A DNA stretch of 64,000 nucleotides from Palsa-892 sp963751615 (GTDB lineage: Bacteria > Pseudomonadota > Alphaproteobacteria > Rhizobiales > Xanthobacteraceae), in assembly GCA_963751615.1 (NCBI GenBank), contig CAVVVG010000005.1, forward strand, positions 248,001 through 312,000. The letters run 5' to 3'. The position numbers and the translations under genes were made by a program. Numbering within the stretch: the stretch's first letter is position 1; each line of letters opens with the position of its first letter. Below are positions 27,712 to 36,592 of the stretch, piece after piece. The notes beneath the pieces were generated by a model. That model was not told the DNA's origin. It did not search any database and worked only from the letters and a program-made list of their open reading frames with translations.

Positions 27712-28374
27712 ATGTCTCAAATGTCAAGAACGTTCGACGTCTACTGGTCATTCCGAAGTCCCTACTCTTATCTAGCAACGCCGCGGCTACAAACCATCGC
27801 GCGCGATTACGATATTGATGTTCACATGCGACCTGTTTATCCACTCGCTGTCCGGGTCGAAAATTTTTTCAAAAAACAGAACCCGATGTGGGTGCGTTAT
27901 CTAATACTAGACACGCGACGGATTGCAGAGATGCTGAGCATACCTTTCGGGCTGCCACGGCCCGATCCCATCGTGATGAACCTTGCGACAGGCGAGGTCC
28001 CCAAAGAGCAGCCATATATCTGGCGAATCACTCGTTTAGGTCAGGCAGCCGAGGAGGCAGGCAAAGGCTTGGCATTTGCCAGCGAGGTAAGCCGGATCAT
28101 CTGGGGAGGAGATGTCGTTAACTGGCACGAGGGTGGTCACCTCGCGCAGGCCGCATCGCGTGCGGGCCTTGATCTCGCCAAGCTCGAAGCCAAAGTTGCA
28201 ACAGATAGCGAGCGGCTTCATCAGATGATCGAGACAAATCAGAATGCGCTTAACGCGGCTGGCCACTGGGGGGTTCCGACGATGGTATTTGAGGGCGAAC
28301 CCTTCTTCGGACAGGATCGCATCGATGTTCTCATGTGGCGAATGACCCAACGCGGCTTACAGCGCCGCCGCTAA
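27712..28374 (+). CDS. DsbA-family / 2-hydroxychromene-2-carboxylate isomerase-like protein
   Basis: A ~220-aa thioredoxin-fold protein of the DsbA/HCCA-isomerase family. Seen: FDVYWSFRSPYSYLATPRLQ at the N-terminus with the active-site serine region SPYSYL in place of a CxxC, VHMRPVYPLAVR near residue 42, and the C-terminal WGVPTMVFEGEPFFGQDRID near 190 with the cis-Pro VPT. HCCA isomerases use glutathione in naphthalene-type catabolism, and many homologues have unknown substrates. Several ATG codons are possible (27679, 27712, 27721) and none has a strong ribosome-binding site; 27712 is a compromise. Confidence 0.8.
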   Translation: MSQMSRTFDVYWSFRSPYSYLATPRLQTIARDYDIDVHMRPVYPLAVRVENFFKKQNPMWVRYLILDTRRIAEMLSIPFGLPRPDPIVMNLATGEVPKEQPYIWRITRLGQAAEEAGKGLAFASEVSRIIWGGDVVNWHEGGHLAQAASRAGLDLAKLEAKVATDSERLHQMIETNQNALNAAGHWGVPTMVFEGEPFFGQDRIDVLMWRMTQRGLQRRR

Positions 28375-28655
28375 AATCGATCGTCCTAGAGCTAATCGCT
28401 CAGATCTTTCGGGACCAATTTCTGAATTTGGCATGCTGACCGTAGGCGACTTTTCCGACGGTTTCCTGCCACGCGGAAACGTGCTCGAACAATCGTAAAA
28501 TCCTGTCCAACGTTTGATCCCCATTAATCAAATCAGAACTGATATGAAGGCGGATGGGAGATTTTACCGAAGATCAGAATCTTGCATTGACCAAATCGGG
28601 TACACCCATCCGTCTTTTGCGCTACGGGATCTTGGAGAATACGGAAAATAAAGAG

Positions 28656-28973
28656 CTATTTCTCCAAGGCCCGAGTCATAAGTTCCAAATAATTGTCGTT
28701 CGGGCGCATCGGTCCGAAGCCCGGAACATTACCTGGATCTGTGAAGTCCCACGAATTCTCGCTCAGGTCTGTCGAGCCGATCTTTGCTGATTCCTTCGCG
28801 GGTCGAACGATAACGTCATTTCGTGGGCTAATCGCGGTATATGATGGCGCGATCGAGCTCGTTGTTTGCGGATTTGCGCTCTTTTTCAAATCCAGCTGCA
28901 TTTGCTGCGCAGTCGCCGAGAACGGCGTCGCGAGCAAAAAAATTAAAGCAAGTGCTGGTTTGCATGTACGCAT
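28656..28973 (-). CDS. Small secreted hypothetical protein
   Basis: A 105-aa protein that I do not recognise. Residues 1-~23 form a clear signal peptide (RTCKPALALIFLLATPFSAT then AQQ), so it is exported. The mature part is short, polar and low in complexity, with GNVPGFGPMRPNDNYLELM near the end. AGGAGG lies 5 nt before the ATG at 28973, a very strong ribosome-binding site that supports this start over the earlier in-frame one. It lies upstream of no same-strand partner and is next to a Crp/Fnr gene. Confidence 0.75.
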   Translation of the reverse strand: MRTCKPALALIFLLATPFSATAQQMQLDLKKSANPQTTSSIAPSYTAISPRNDVIVRPAKESAKIGSTDLSENSWDFTDPGNVPGFGPMRPNDNYLELMTRALEK

Positions 28974-29089
28974 TGGTACCTCCTGTAAAGGTGACACCAA
29001 TGTTATTAGGGCTCATTGCGCCTGCCCTGTATGAACTGGTTCACACAAGAGAAATGGAATCCGATGTTGGATGCGCACGTGCATCGGCA

Positions 29090-29821
29090 TTATCCAATCT
29101 CAATTTCCGAACCTGTCTCAGCGATCGCCTCGAGTGCTGCCTTATCCAGCATAACAATACCACCACGTTCGAGCCGAACCCACCTGCGCCCCGCCCACAT
29201 ACGAAGCTGCTTGTTAATACTTTCCCGAGACATTCCGATCATCTGACTAATTTCCAGTTGGGTAATCGTCAACTTACGATTTGTCGCCGTTGGCTGGCGT
29301 TTTTCCGCCAAACGAATGAGCGCTTTGGCGAGCCGACCCGGCAGATGAGGCAAGATAATTTGCTCCACATGCTCGCTGATCCATCGTAATCGCGTGCAGA
29401 GCAGCTGAATAAACTTCATTGCAAGCATCGGCTGACTTTGCAAAAAAGGAATAAATTCACGACGATCAATCACTAACAGAACGCAATCAGTAGTCGCGAT
29501 CGCGTCGGCTGTCCGTGCTCGACCATCAAGGAGCGCTATTTCGCCAAAAATTTCGCCAGCGACAATCAGATTGAATATCGCATCCCGGCCGTCAGACGAA
29601 GAAACTCCAATTTTTACTGTGCCGCTACTTACGGCAAAAAGGCTATTTCCGGAATCGCCCTTTGAAAAGATAGTAGCGCCACGTTTCACGAGGCGAGTTT
29701 TAACATAGCGACAGAAACGTTCGAGCGCGGCGGGTTCAAGATCACGAAAAAGTGGATGATGTCGTAAGACAGAAAATTTGTCACCCGTTGCACTTATAGG
29801 CCTGCTCTTCTTCTTCAACAT
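29090..29821 (-). CDS. Crp/Fnr family transcriptional regulator
   Basis: A 243-aa regulator. A cyclic-nucleotide-binding beta-barrel occupies residues ~17-135 (HHPLFRDLEPAALERFCRYV, FSKGDSGNSLFAVSSGTVKI, GEIFGEIALLDGRARTADAI), followed by a dimer helix and a winged helix domain (~165-230) with LTITQLEISQMIGMSRESIN. The N-terminal Cys cluster of oxygen-sensing FNR is absent. The recognition helix carries S-R-E as in many family members. AGGGAGGA lies about 6 nt before the ATG at 29821. It is a candidate, but unproven, regulator of the TTGA-N6-TCAA sites found from 40.9 kb onward. Confidence 0.92.
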   Translation of the reverse strand: MLKKKSRPISATGDKFSVLRHHPLFRDLEPAALERFCRYVKTRLVKRGATIFSKGDSGNSLFAVSSGTVKIGVSSSDGRDAIFNLIVAGEIFGEIALLDGRARTADAIATTDCVLLVIDRREFIPFLQSQPMLAMKFIQLLCTRLRWISEHVEQIILPHLPGRLAKALIRLAEKRQPTATNRKLTITQLEISQMIGMSRESINKQLRMWAGRRWVRLERGGIVMLDKAALEAIAETGSEIEIG

Positions 29822-30142
29822 AGCAGTCCTCCCTAGCTTCAAACGATAGCCCAGAGATATTGTGACCGTCTTACCACGCGCGATGAGCGCCTCGAATATT
29901 TAGCCCACATCACTTCTTGTAGAGACGCCTCAATCCAGGATTCCTCAATGACGTTATTCTTTTGCACACACCCAAGGATGAATGTTGGTCAATGGCGTAC
30001 CGTCGGGCGCGAAATCGACTGCCGCATTCTCCTTCTTCAATGGTCGGTGGCTGGTCGCAGCTTGCAGCGAATGGGTAGTGACCTAATACCACCAACAAAA
30101 TTCGAACGGGCCCACTGCGGTTCGCCAGCAATTTCGATGTGT

Positions 30143-31300
30143 TCAAGTCGACCGAGCAGCTCTTTGAACAGGGCTCGAAATCTCTATTTTTGCCAAATGA
30201 TGTCCCAGACAGAAATAAATCCCGTGCCCGAATGCAATCTGCGGATTCGGAGTACGGTCAGCAAGAAAAGTTTCGCTGTCGAAAAACACCTTCTCATCGC
30301 GATTTGCAGAAATAAAGAATAAAGCGAGCAAATCGCCCGAACGGATTCTCACGCCTCCGACTTCACTTTCCTCCCGCGCGGTACGCATGAAGTGTCGTAC
30401 CGGCGAACTCCACCGAAGTATCTCGTCGACCGCATGGTCTAAAAATTCAGGATACTTATTGAGACGTGCTAATTGATCCGGGTGCTCAATAAGGGCATGT
30501 AAGCCGCTCGAAATAGCGAACGAAGTCGTGTCATGTCCAGCGGTCGCTAGAATGATGAAATAGGATAATCGTTCAAAGTCCTCGATCGGTTTTCCCATAA
30601 TGGTAGCATTAGCAATTATGCTTGCGAGGTCATCACGTGGTTTCGCTCGACGGTCTTCGGTCAGCTTGTCAAAATAGTCGCGAAATCCGACCAGTGCCAT
30701 ACGAACCGCTTCGAAGGGGTCATCTTTGGTGCGTCGGTTGGGATCGTCTACACCGAGCAGATTGCGTGTCAGTTCCAGCATGAGCGGCAGATCAACCATC
30801 GGTATCCCGAGAATTCTCATGATTACTCGCAGTGGATATAGCGCTGCAAGGCTGGCGAAGTCGCAAATTAGATCGGCACTCGATAGTTCATCGACCATCT
30901 CCCGCGCCATTTTTGCTAGCGACACTTCAACTCCGCGCAAATTCTCTGCCGCAAAGGATGCCTGCGCGATGGCGCGATAGACCCGATGATCCGGATTGTC
31001 CATATGAGTTAAAGGCCGGACAGCCGGCTCTCTGCCGGTAAGTTGGCATAGCGCGATATCAGCGAATTCGTTAGAAAGTACAGTACGTGGCGCCGCCAAA
31101 AAATTACGGTGCTGTTGTTCGATAGAAATCACATCTGCGTGCCGAGTAACGGCCCAGAAAGGCCGAATTCCATCGGCTTCGACCCAGTGAACCGGCGAAC
31201 GCAACCGGAGTATCTTGAAGGCCTCATTTATTTTTGCTGGATCAGCGTACGTCTCCGGTATCGCAACGCTCGCGGCAATTTTTCGCAGTTCAACATCCAT
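30143..31300 (-). CDS. Cytochrome P450, C-terminus altered by a frameshift
   Basis: A 385-aa bacterial P450. Seen: I-helix ATAGHDTTSFAIS near residue 247, the E-x-x-R in DEILRWSSPVRHFMR near 285, and heme-ligand loop FGHGIYFCLGHHLAK near 355-369 with its cysteine. After AKIEIS the frame ends within 10 residues, but the next frame continues as ALFKELLGRLEHIEIAGEPQ and SNFVGGI to a stop at 30037-30039, a normal P450 C-terminus. One extra T (run AAA at 30178-30180 on the plus strand) explains it. The full gene would be 30037-31300. No ferredoxin or reductase gene is adjacent; substrate unknown. Confidence 0.9.
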   Translation of the reverse strand: MDVELRKIAASVAIPETYADPAKINEAFKILRLRSPVHWVEADGIRPFWAVTRHADVISIEQQHRNFLAAPRTVLSNEFADIALCQLTGREPAVRPLTHMDNPDHRVYRAIAQASFAAENLRGVEVSLAKMAREMVDELSSADLICDFASLAALYPLRVIMRILGIPMVDLPLMLELTRNLLGVDDPNRRTKDDPFEAVRMALVGFRDYFDKLTEDRRAKPRDDLASIIANATIMGKPIEDFERLSYFIILATAGHDTTSFAISSGLHALIEHPDQLARLNKYPEFLDHAVDEILRWSSPVRHFMRTAREESEVGGVRIRSGDLLALFFISANRDEKVFFDSETFLADRTPNPQIAFGHGIYFCLGHHLAKIEISSPVQRAARST

Positions 31301-31482
31301 GCAACTACCTCTAATCGCAAAAATACCGGAAACCTCGCTACGCCAACGAACTTTGCAAGTATGACGCGGATCACGCTCATCTGTAACAGGTTGATTGATG
31401 GGGATACGTGGGGGTAACCTCTAATGGGGGGTCGTTGATCGACGGGCGGCGGAATACCATCACGTCGCAGGCAGAAGCGTAA

Positions 31483-34400
31483 ATGCGGTGTCCAAGTTGC
31501 GAGAGAGATAATCCCCGCAGCAACAGCTACTGCGAGAGCTGCGGAATGCGTCTCGTAGCATCCTGTAGCCGATGTGGTCATTCGAACTCTCCATCGGCAA
31601 AGTTCTGCGGGGCATGCGGCGCAGGCCTCGAGACAAATCTGAAAGACGAACAGCTGGGTGTACGCGCTCAAAGCCAAATGCAGGGAGAGCGCAAGCAGGC
31701 GACCATTCTATTCGCTGACATCGTCGGCTCGACACAGCTGGTCGCTGGATTGGATCCAGAAGAGGCGATCACACGCCTACGCCCGACAATCGAGTTGATG
31801 TCCAACTCGGCCAAACGCTTTGGTAGTTCCGTCGTGCACTTTCTGGGAGACGAAATCATGGCAGTGTATGGCGCTCCCCAGGCGCATGAGCGGCACGCCT
31901 TTCTGGCATGCTCGGCCGCGCTCGCAATGATGGAGGCGACAAGCCGTAATGAAAATTGTCTCCCCATTCGGGTCGGTCTTCATTCCGGGATCGTTGTTGC
32001 AGGCGCCCTCGAGATGGATCCGGCATCCGAGGCAACTCGAGGTGCTGCAGTTTTTCTTGCGAAACGAATGGAAGAAATTGCCAGCTCGGGTGAGATTTGC
32101 ATTTCATCCGACTGCTATCGTTTGGTGCGCCGATATTGCGATGTGGATCCGCTCGGATATCGATCAGCGAAGGGATTTAATGAAGCAATCGAAGTGTACC
32201 GACTTATCGGACGAAAACGCGCGGTGGCCAGTGAACAATTTCGAAGTGCTAGCCTAACTCCTTTTCGTGGACGAGCCCGAGAATTTGCAATGCTGGAGCG
32301 CGGCCTTGATAGCGCTGCAAACGGCCACGGCTGCGCAATCGGTATCTCAGGTGGACCCGGCGTCGGTAAGAGTCGGCTCTGCTATGAATTTGGTGAATGG
32401 TGCCGAGGCAAGGGCATTCCTCTCATTGAGGCCCGCGCATTAGTTTATTCGCACGCAACTCCATACCAACCGGTACTCGAGCTTCTTCGCTCGTTTTTCC
32501 AAATACAACCATCTGATACAGCACTCGTTGCCCGTGTCCGTATTGCTCAAGTGCTGCTCGCCTTAAACCGCGCGTTCGAAGCTGACTTACTGGTGGTCTA
32601 CGATTTCCTGGGCGTGATGGATCCTGATCGTCATTCCCCTCGCCTCGATCCAGCATCGCGGCAAGCCCGTTTACGCGATATCCTGCGCCGTATCATTCAA
32701 TTCACTGGAGCAAAAACGTCAGTTATCATTTTCGAGGACCTGCATTGGCTCGATGACGCAAGCGGTGATCTGATTGAGACACTGGTAGAATCTGTCAAAG
32801 ACACGCGTATCTTGTTGGTGCTCAACTATCGGCCTTCGTATTCTGCATCATGGATGACGCACCAACACTACGCAGAATTAAGTCTGGCAGAATTCAATTC
32901 AGAAAGCGCACTCGCATTAGTGACAGATTTAATTGGGGACAAATCTGAACTATCAGAAATTCGGAGGCGAGTGGCGGACAGAAGTGGCGGAAATCCATTT
33001 TTCGTGGAGGAGCTGATCAATTCGCTTGTGGAGAGCGGTGAGCTTAGTGGTGAGTCAGGCCATTACGAGTTAGGGCCCGCCGGCTCCCAGGAGACTCTGC
33101 CGCCAACAGTGCAGGCGGCGATCGGGGCACGCATTGATAGAATTCGCCAGAAGGATAAGGAATTATTGCAAATTGCGGCAGTTATCGGTGCAGAATTTCC
33201 TGTGGCTGTTGTCCAGCAAGTCGCAAAAATGTCGATCGGAGAGATAGAAGACACGCTTAATCGGCTTTGCGACGTCGAGTTAATCCAGCCGCAGATTGGC
33301 GCAGGCGGTGGGCAATTCATGTTTCGCCATCCGCTGATCCATGAAGTTGCGTATGCGACACAGCTCAAGAAACGAAGGACCGAGCTGCACGCTGCGGCCG
33401 CAACCGCCTTAGCCACATTCTACAAAGATCGTTTAGATGAGTTCGCTGCCCTCCTCGCCTATCACAGTGAGGCGGCAGGGCAGCATCTCCAGGCGGCAAA
33501 ATATGGGGCTAAGGCCGCTCGTTGGCTGGGCAAAAATGATTCTGCACAAGCCCTCAAACACTACAAAAAAGCCCGCGCGCTTCTCGAGAGTGAACCGAGA
33601 TCGAAAGATACTGATCCCTATCGATTTTATTGGAGCGGACAGATTTTGAATTTCGGCTGGCGTCAGGGAATGACCGCCGAGGAAGCAAGACCATTCGCCG
33701 AAGAGGCGCGGCAATGGGCTATCGAAATAGGCGACAAGATGGCCCTAACGATGATTTTAGTAGCTTATGGACGAATTCTCGCTGCATCCGGCGCCGCCGA
33801 CGAATATGTCCGGCTGACCCATGAGGCCTTGTCACTGATTTCGAATGACAACAATCCTGGTCGCATGGCAACGCTGAATGCGACGCTCAGCCAAGCCTAC
33901 TGGTTCGCAGGCTTACTCAACCAAGCGCTCATCGCCAACACGGACGCTCTACGACGCGTTCCGTATATTGATAAACATGACCAGGAACAGCTTGGATTTA
34001 CCATTGAGCATTGGATCATGAGCTTGCGAGGGCGAATTTTTGTAACGCTCGGACAATTCGCCGAAGCAGAGGAATGGTTGATCAAGCTCCTTCAGATCCC
34101 TACAACCGAACGCAATCCCGTCCTTCAATACATACCTCATTATTCATACGTAGAAATGGCTTGGTGTCGTGGAGATGCATCTCTGGCGACAGAACATGCT
34201 TCACGCATTTCCGAAATTGCAGACCACAGCGCCATCCCATTCCTGCAAGTACAGGCCTTGGCCTCTCTCGGGCTTGCCCGCTTTACGGTGGGAGACAATT
34301 TGGGAGCGGTGCAGAATCTTACCCGCGCCATTGATTTCGCCCGCGGTGCGAACGCAGGCCGGGAAAATGAACCGGGGCTGCTTGCTCATCTTGCAGGCGT

Positions 34401-34677
34401 ATATTTCCGCATGGGCGAACACGAAAAATCGTTGACGGCGGCAACCGAGGCAGTCCAGCTGGCACAGCGAAGAACAGCCCGTGTTGCAGAGTGTCACGCG
34501 TCCATTATCAGCGCGGCGGCACTCGCGGCGCAAGGTAGCACGGCGGCCGAGCATGTCTTACAGCGCGCTGACGAGCTTTTGCAGACAACGGGGGCATTGC
34601 TCTTCGAACCACTCTTAGTCCATGCACGCGCTAGTTTAGCTCAGCCGATACTTGTTCCGCACTCCGCGGGCGGATGA
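31483..34677 (+). CDS. Zinc-ribbon / class III adenylate cyclase / AAA ATPase / TPR signalling protein
   Basis: A 1064-aa multidomain protein. Residues 1-50 carry two zinc ribbons (CPSC...YCESCG and CSRCGHSN...FCGACG). Residues ~68-240 are a class III nucleotide cyclase domain: FADIVGSTQL and HFLGDEIMAVYG supply the two metal aspartates, and VGLHSGIVVAG follows. Residues ~255-560 are an ATPase with Walker A SGGPGVGKSRL and IIFEDLHWLDDASGDLIETL. The remaining ~450 residues are helical TPR-like repeats. Such proteins (COG3899-type) are large signal transducers; cAMP formation is likely but unproven. Ribosome-binding signal is weak. Its 3' end overlaps the convergent methyltransferase by 47 nt. 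Divergent from the P450. Confidence 0.9.
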   Translation: MRCPSCERDNPRSNSYCESCGMRLVASCSRCGHSNSPSAKFCGACGAGLETNLKDEQLGVRAQSQMQGERKQATILFADIVGSTQLVAGLDPEEAITRLRPTIELMSNSAKRFGSSVVHFLGDEIMAVYGAPQAHERHAFLACSAALAMMEATSRNENCLPIRVGLHSGIVVAGALEMDPASEATRGAAVFLAKRMEEIASSGEICISSDCYRLVRRYCDVDPLGYRSAKGFNEAIEVYRLIGRKRAVASEQFRSASLTPFRGRAREFAMLERGLDSAANGHGCAIGISGGPGVGKSRLCYEFGEWCRGKGIPLIEARALVYSHATPYQPVLELLRSFFQIQPSDTALVARVRIAQVLLALNRAFEADLLVVYDFLGVMDPDRHSPRLDPASRQARLRDILRRIIQFTGAKTSVIIFEDLHWLDDASGDLIETLVESVKDTRILLVLNYRPSYSASWMTHQHYAELSLAEFNSESALALVTDLIGDKSELSEIRRRVADRSGGNPFFVEELINSLVESGELSGESGHYELGPAGSQETLPPTVQAAIGARIDRIRQKDKELLQIAAVIGAEFPVAVVQQVAKMSIGEIEDTLNRLCDVELIQPQIGAGGGQFMFRHPLIHEVAYATQLKKRRTELHAAAATALATFYKDRLDEFAALLAYHSEAAGQHLQAAKYGAKAARWLGKNDSAQALKHYKKARALLESEPRSKDTDPYRFYWSGQILNFGWRQGMTAEEARPFAEEARQWAIEIGDKMALTMILVAYGRILAASGAADEYVRLTHEALSLISNDNNPGRMATLNATLSQAYWFAGLLNQALIANTDALRRVPYIDKHDQEQLGFTIEHWIMSLRGRIFVTLGQFAEAEEWLIKLLQIPTTERNPVLQYIPHYSYVEMAWCRGDASLATEHASRISEIADHSAIPFLQVQALASLGLARFTVGDNLGAVQNLTRAIDFARGANAGRENEPGLLAHLAGVYFRMGEHEKSLTAATEAVQLAQRRTARVAECHASIISAAALAAQGSTAAEHVLQRADELLQTTGALLFEPLLVHARASLAQPILVPHSAGG

Positions 34678-35311
34678 GTAGCGTAAACTCACGCAATCCA
34701 TAGTTCGCAATCATTTTCACGGAGCAATCAAGACGATCGCGGCAGAACTCGATCCAGCGTTGGGGCACGGTTCGGTAAAGCATTTCGTGTGGAACTAAAT
34801 GAGGTGCTTCGGGTAGCATAAAGTTGACTGCAAAGCCGCGACGGCTATTTGCTTTCATATCCAGAAGCGTTTGAACAATAAAGTTCTCCCATGTCTCCAA
34901 GTCTTGCTTCAGTTTGACATTGAAGATGCCACTCGCCACTGAGAAGTCGGCAACTCGCGAACACGTGCTGCCGACCGCAAAGTGGGTGCGCGGCCAATCC
35001 GAATAAAGTCGGTGAGCATGACAAATCATTGTGGCTGAGAGATCCACGCCGAGATAATCAATCTCAGTAGTGGCATGATGGTTCGAAAGATAGGTAAGAA
35101 GAGCTCCGTAGCCACATCCCAGATCATTCAGGACAAACGGAACACTAAATTGGCAAATCTTGAGAAGTTGAACGAAACGTAGCTGTTGTGTGGCAATACA
35201 AGTCCAATCTACTCCGAGCGGCGTTGCGCCGTATTTCGATATCCTCGCCGAATAATATTTCTCAATTGTTTTATAAACCAACTCGAGCGATTGATCGTTG
35301 TCGCTGCGCAT
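34631..35311 (-). CDS. SAM-dependent methyltransferase
   Basis: A ~226-aa class I methyltransferase. Seen: VLNDLGCGYGALLTYL motif I near residue 60, followed by IDYLGVDLSATMICHAHRLY near 85 and a C-terminal FTLLIRP strand. The substrate is unknown. Start is uncertain: the frame is open to 35431, but the ATG at 35311 begins 22 nt after the end of the upstream gene and gives a normal length. No clear ribosome-binding site is visible. It overlaps the 3' end of the cyclase gene tail to tail by 47 nt. Probably co-transcribed with the hypothetical gene at 35334. Confidence 0.78.
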   Translation of the reverse strand: MRSDNDQSLELVYKTIEKYYSARISKYGATPLGVDWTCIATQQLRFVQLLKICQFSVPFVLNDLGCGYGALLTYLSNHHATTEIDYLGVDLSATMICHAHRLYSDWPRTHFAVGSTCSRVADFSVASGIFNVKLKQDLETWENFIVQTLLDMKANSRRGFAVNFMLPEAPHLVPHEMLYRTVPQRWIEFCRDRLDCSVKMIANYGLREFTLLIRPRSAEQVSAELN

Positions 35312-35333
35312 GCGTGCTATATTTGTGGAACAG

Positions 35334-35834
35334 TCAACGTTGCCTTGGTTTACTGGCTTTCCTTCGCGCTCTGACCTTTTCTGCAATTTCTTTTCGCACG
35401 TCACGCCCGGCTGCCGTAGGCACTGACACAACCAAATATTTCTGTTTCGAAAAAATAATAGGGGTCTCGACAGTGACTTTCACTTCCCGACTCTCCTTGG
35501 CCGAATGCACAATGAGACGCATGGGGAGCGGTTTGGCTGATTCTAAGTTCTTTTGAGCTGCCCGTACTACCCTGTCATGACCATCCACCCCACGCATGTC
35601 GGATGTATAGGAATGAAGTTGCCGAAGATAACGATACCATCTTTCGCGCTCTTTTCCCTGCGGCGGCGCTATATTGAGAAGAGCAAAGCTCATTTGCAAC
35701 GTGTGCTTACTGGAGAAAACCTTGAACTCTTTCTGCAATGCGGCCATTTCTTCGATCGGATCTCCGGCCCCGAAGCGGGCATTGATTTGTACTACAATTG
35801 CCAGAGCAGTATGGTCGTGAACGAAGCTACCCAT
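35334..35834 (-). CDS. Hypothetical protein, 166 aa
   Basis: A 166-aa soluble protein that I do not assign to a family. It starts MGSFVHDHTALAIVVQINAR and has no signal peptide or membrane segment; the C-terminus is strongly basic (KVRARRKASKPRQR), which might suggest nucleic-acid or ribosome contact. GGAGGAA lies about 5 nt before the ATG, which supports it as a real gene. It precedes the methyltransferase on the same strand with a short gap, so a two-gene unit is likely. Confidence 0.6.
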   Translation of the reverse strand: MGSFVHDHTALAIVVQINARFGAGDPIEEMAALQKEFKVFSSKHTLQMSFALLNIAPPQGKERERWYRYLRQLHSYTSDMRGVDGHDRVVRAAQKNLESAKPLPMRLIVHSAKESREVKVTVETPIIFSKQKYLVVSVPTAAGRDVRKEIAEKVRARRKASKPRQR

Positions 35835-36461
35835 TATCGTTTCCTCCGCACTCAGTTCTTCTAAACTAATACCATCTTACCGCGATTTGATAGTAATGAT
35901 ACAATACCAATTCATCGATTTCAGCTCACCATTAAGGAAGCCTAGTTGCACAGCTTCAGAAAAGATACTTTAAAGATTGGATAAATTTGAACCTGAGGCT
36001 TCATTGAGTATGACTGAACGTAAGTAATTTTACGAATTTGGCCCGCAAAACAGGTGGCCAGCAATGGCCCCACCGCCTTTCAATCAGGACGAGGCGAAAC
36101 GGTCATGTACCGCCGTTCTCATCAGAGACCTACTTCTGGTTAGTGATATCGCCATAAGCGCTCGACTTTTGGTCAAAATTGTAATGCTCGTTCTGAATGA
36201 CCTGCACCGAGGCTACGTGGTAGTGCCAAGAAGCAATGCATCGATGAGCGCGGGCATCAAACCAATTATTCCACAGCAATATTTTATACGCTTGCCGAAC
36301 TTTGTCGCTCAAACCTGTGATGATCGCTTGTTCGCACTCAGCGCCCCTTCTCGATCGAATAATACAAATATTTTATTTCTAATACTGTGAAGCACTTCAC
36401 TTTCGCAACGAACGGTTCGCGCTAGTTATCATCAGTGCAACTCCACTCATAGGAGGCATCG
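35835..36461. other. AT-richer intergenic region
   Basis: About 630 bases without a supported gene; base composition looks more AT-rich than its surroundings. Short open frames at 36064-36390 (+) and 36130-36312 (-) exist but have unusual composition and no clear ribosome-binding site, so I do not call them. An inverted repeat with arms GTGAAG/CTTCAC and a 2-nt centre occurs at 36387-36400, about 60 nt before the small gene at 36462, and could be an operator. Confidence 0.4.
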
Positions 36462-36569
36462 ATGCTAAATATTGATTACGAATTTTCCAGCTCGACTACT
36501 GCTGAGGCGCCGCTAGTCGTCGCATATATTGCAATGCTAATATTGCTGGGACTCGCTTGGTCAATTTAG
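36462..36569 (+). CDS. Small membrane protein, 35 aa
   Basis: A 35-codon gene: a polar start (MLNIDYEFSSS), then one hydrophobic segment of about 18 residues (VVAYIAMLILLGLAW) ending at the C-terminus. AGGAGG is placed 6 nt before the ATG, an ideal ribosome-binding site. The predicted form is a single-pass inner-membrane peptide; partner unknown. It lies convergent with the GST at 36593-37222, and an inverted repeat upstream may regulate it. The size and composition are typical of genes missed by automatic calling. Confidence 0.6.
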   Translation: MLNIDYEFSSSTTAEAPLVVAYIAMLILLGLAWSI

Positions 36570-36592
36570 CCGCACCGGCAGTCAGCATATTT

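Noticed and set aside
28500..28530. TTGAT...ATCAA pair near 28513
   Set aside because: Half sites are separated by 8 rather than 4 nt, unlike FNR/FixK boxes.
36064..36390. Open frames of 108 (+) and 60 (-) codons in the AT-richer gap
   Set aside because: Opposite strands, overlapping, no good ribosome-binding site and protein-unlike composition.
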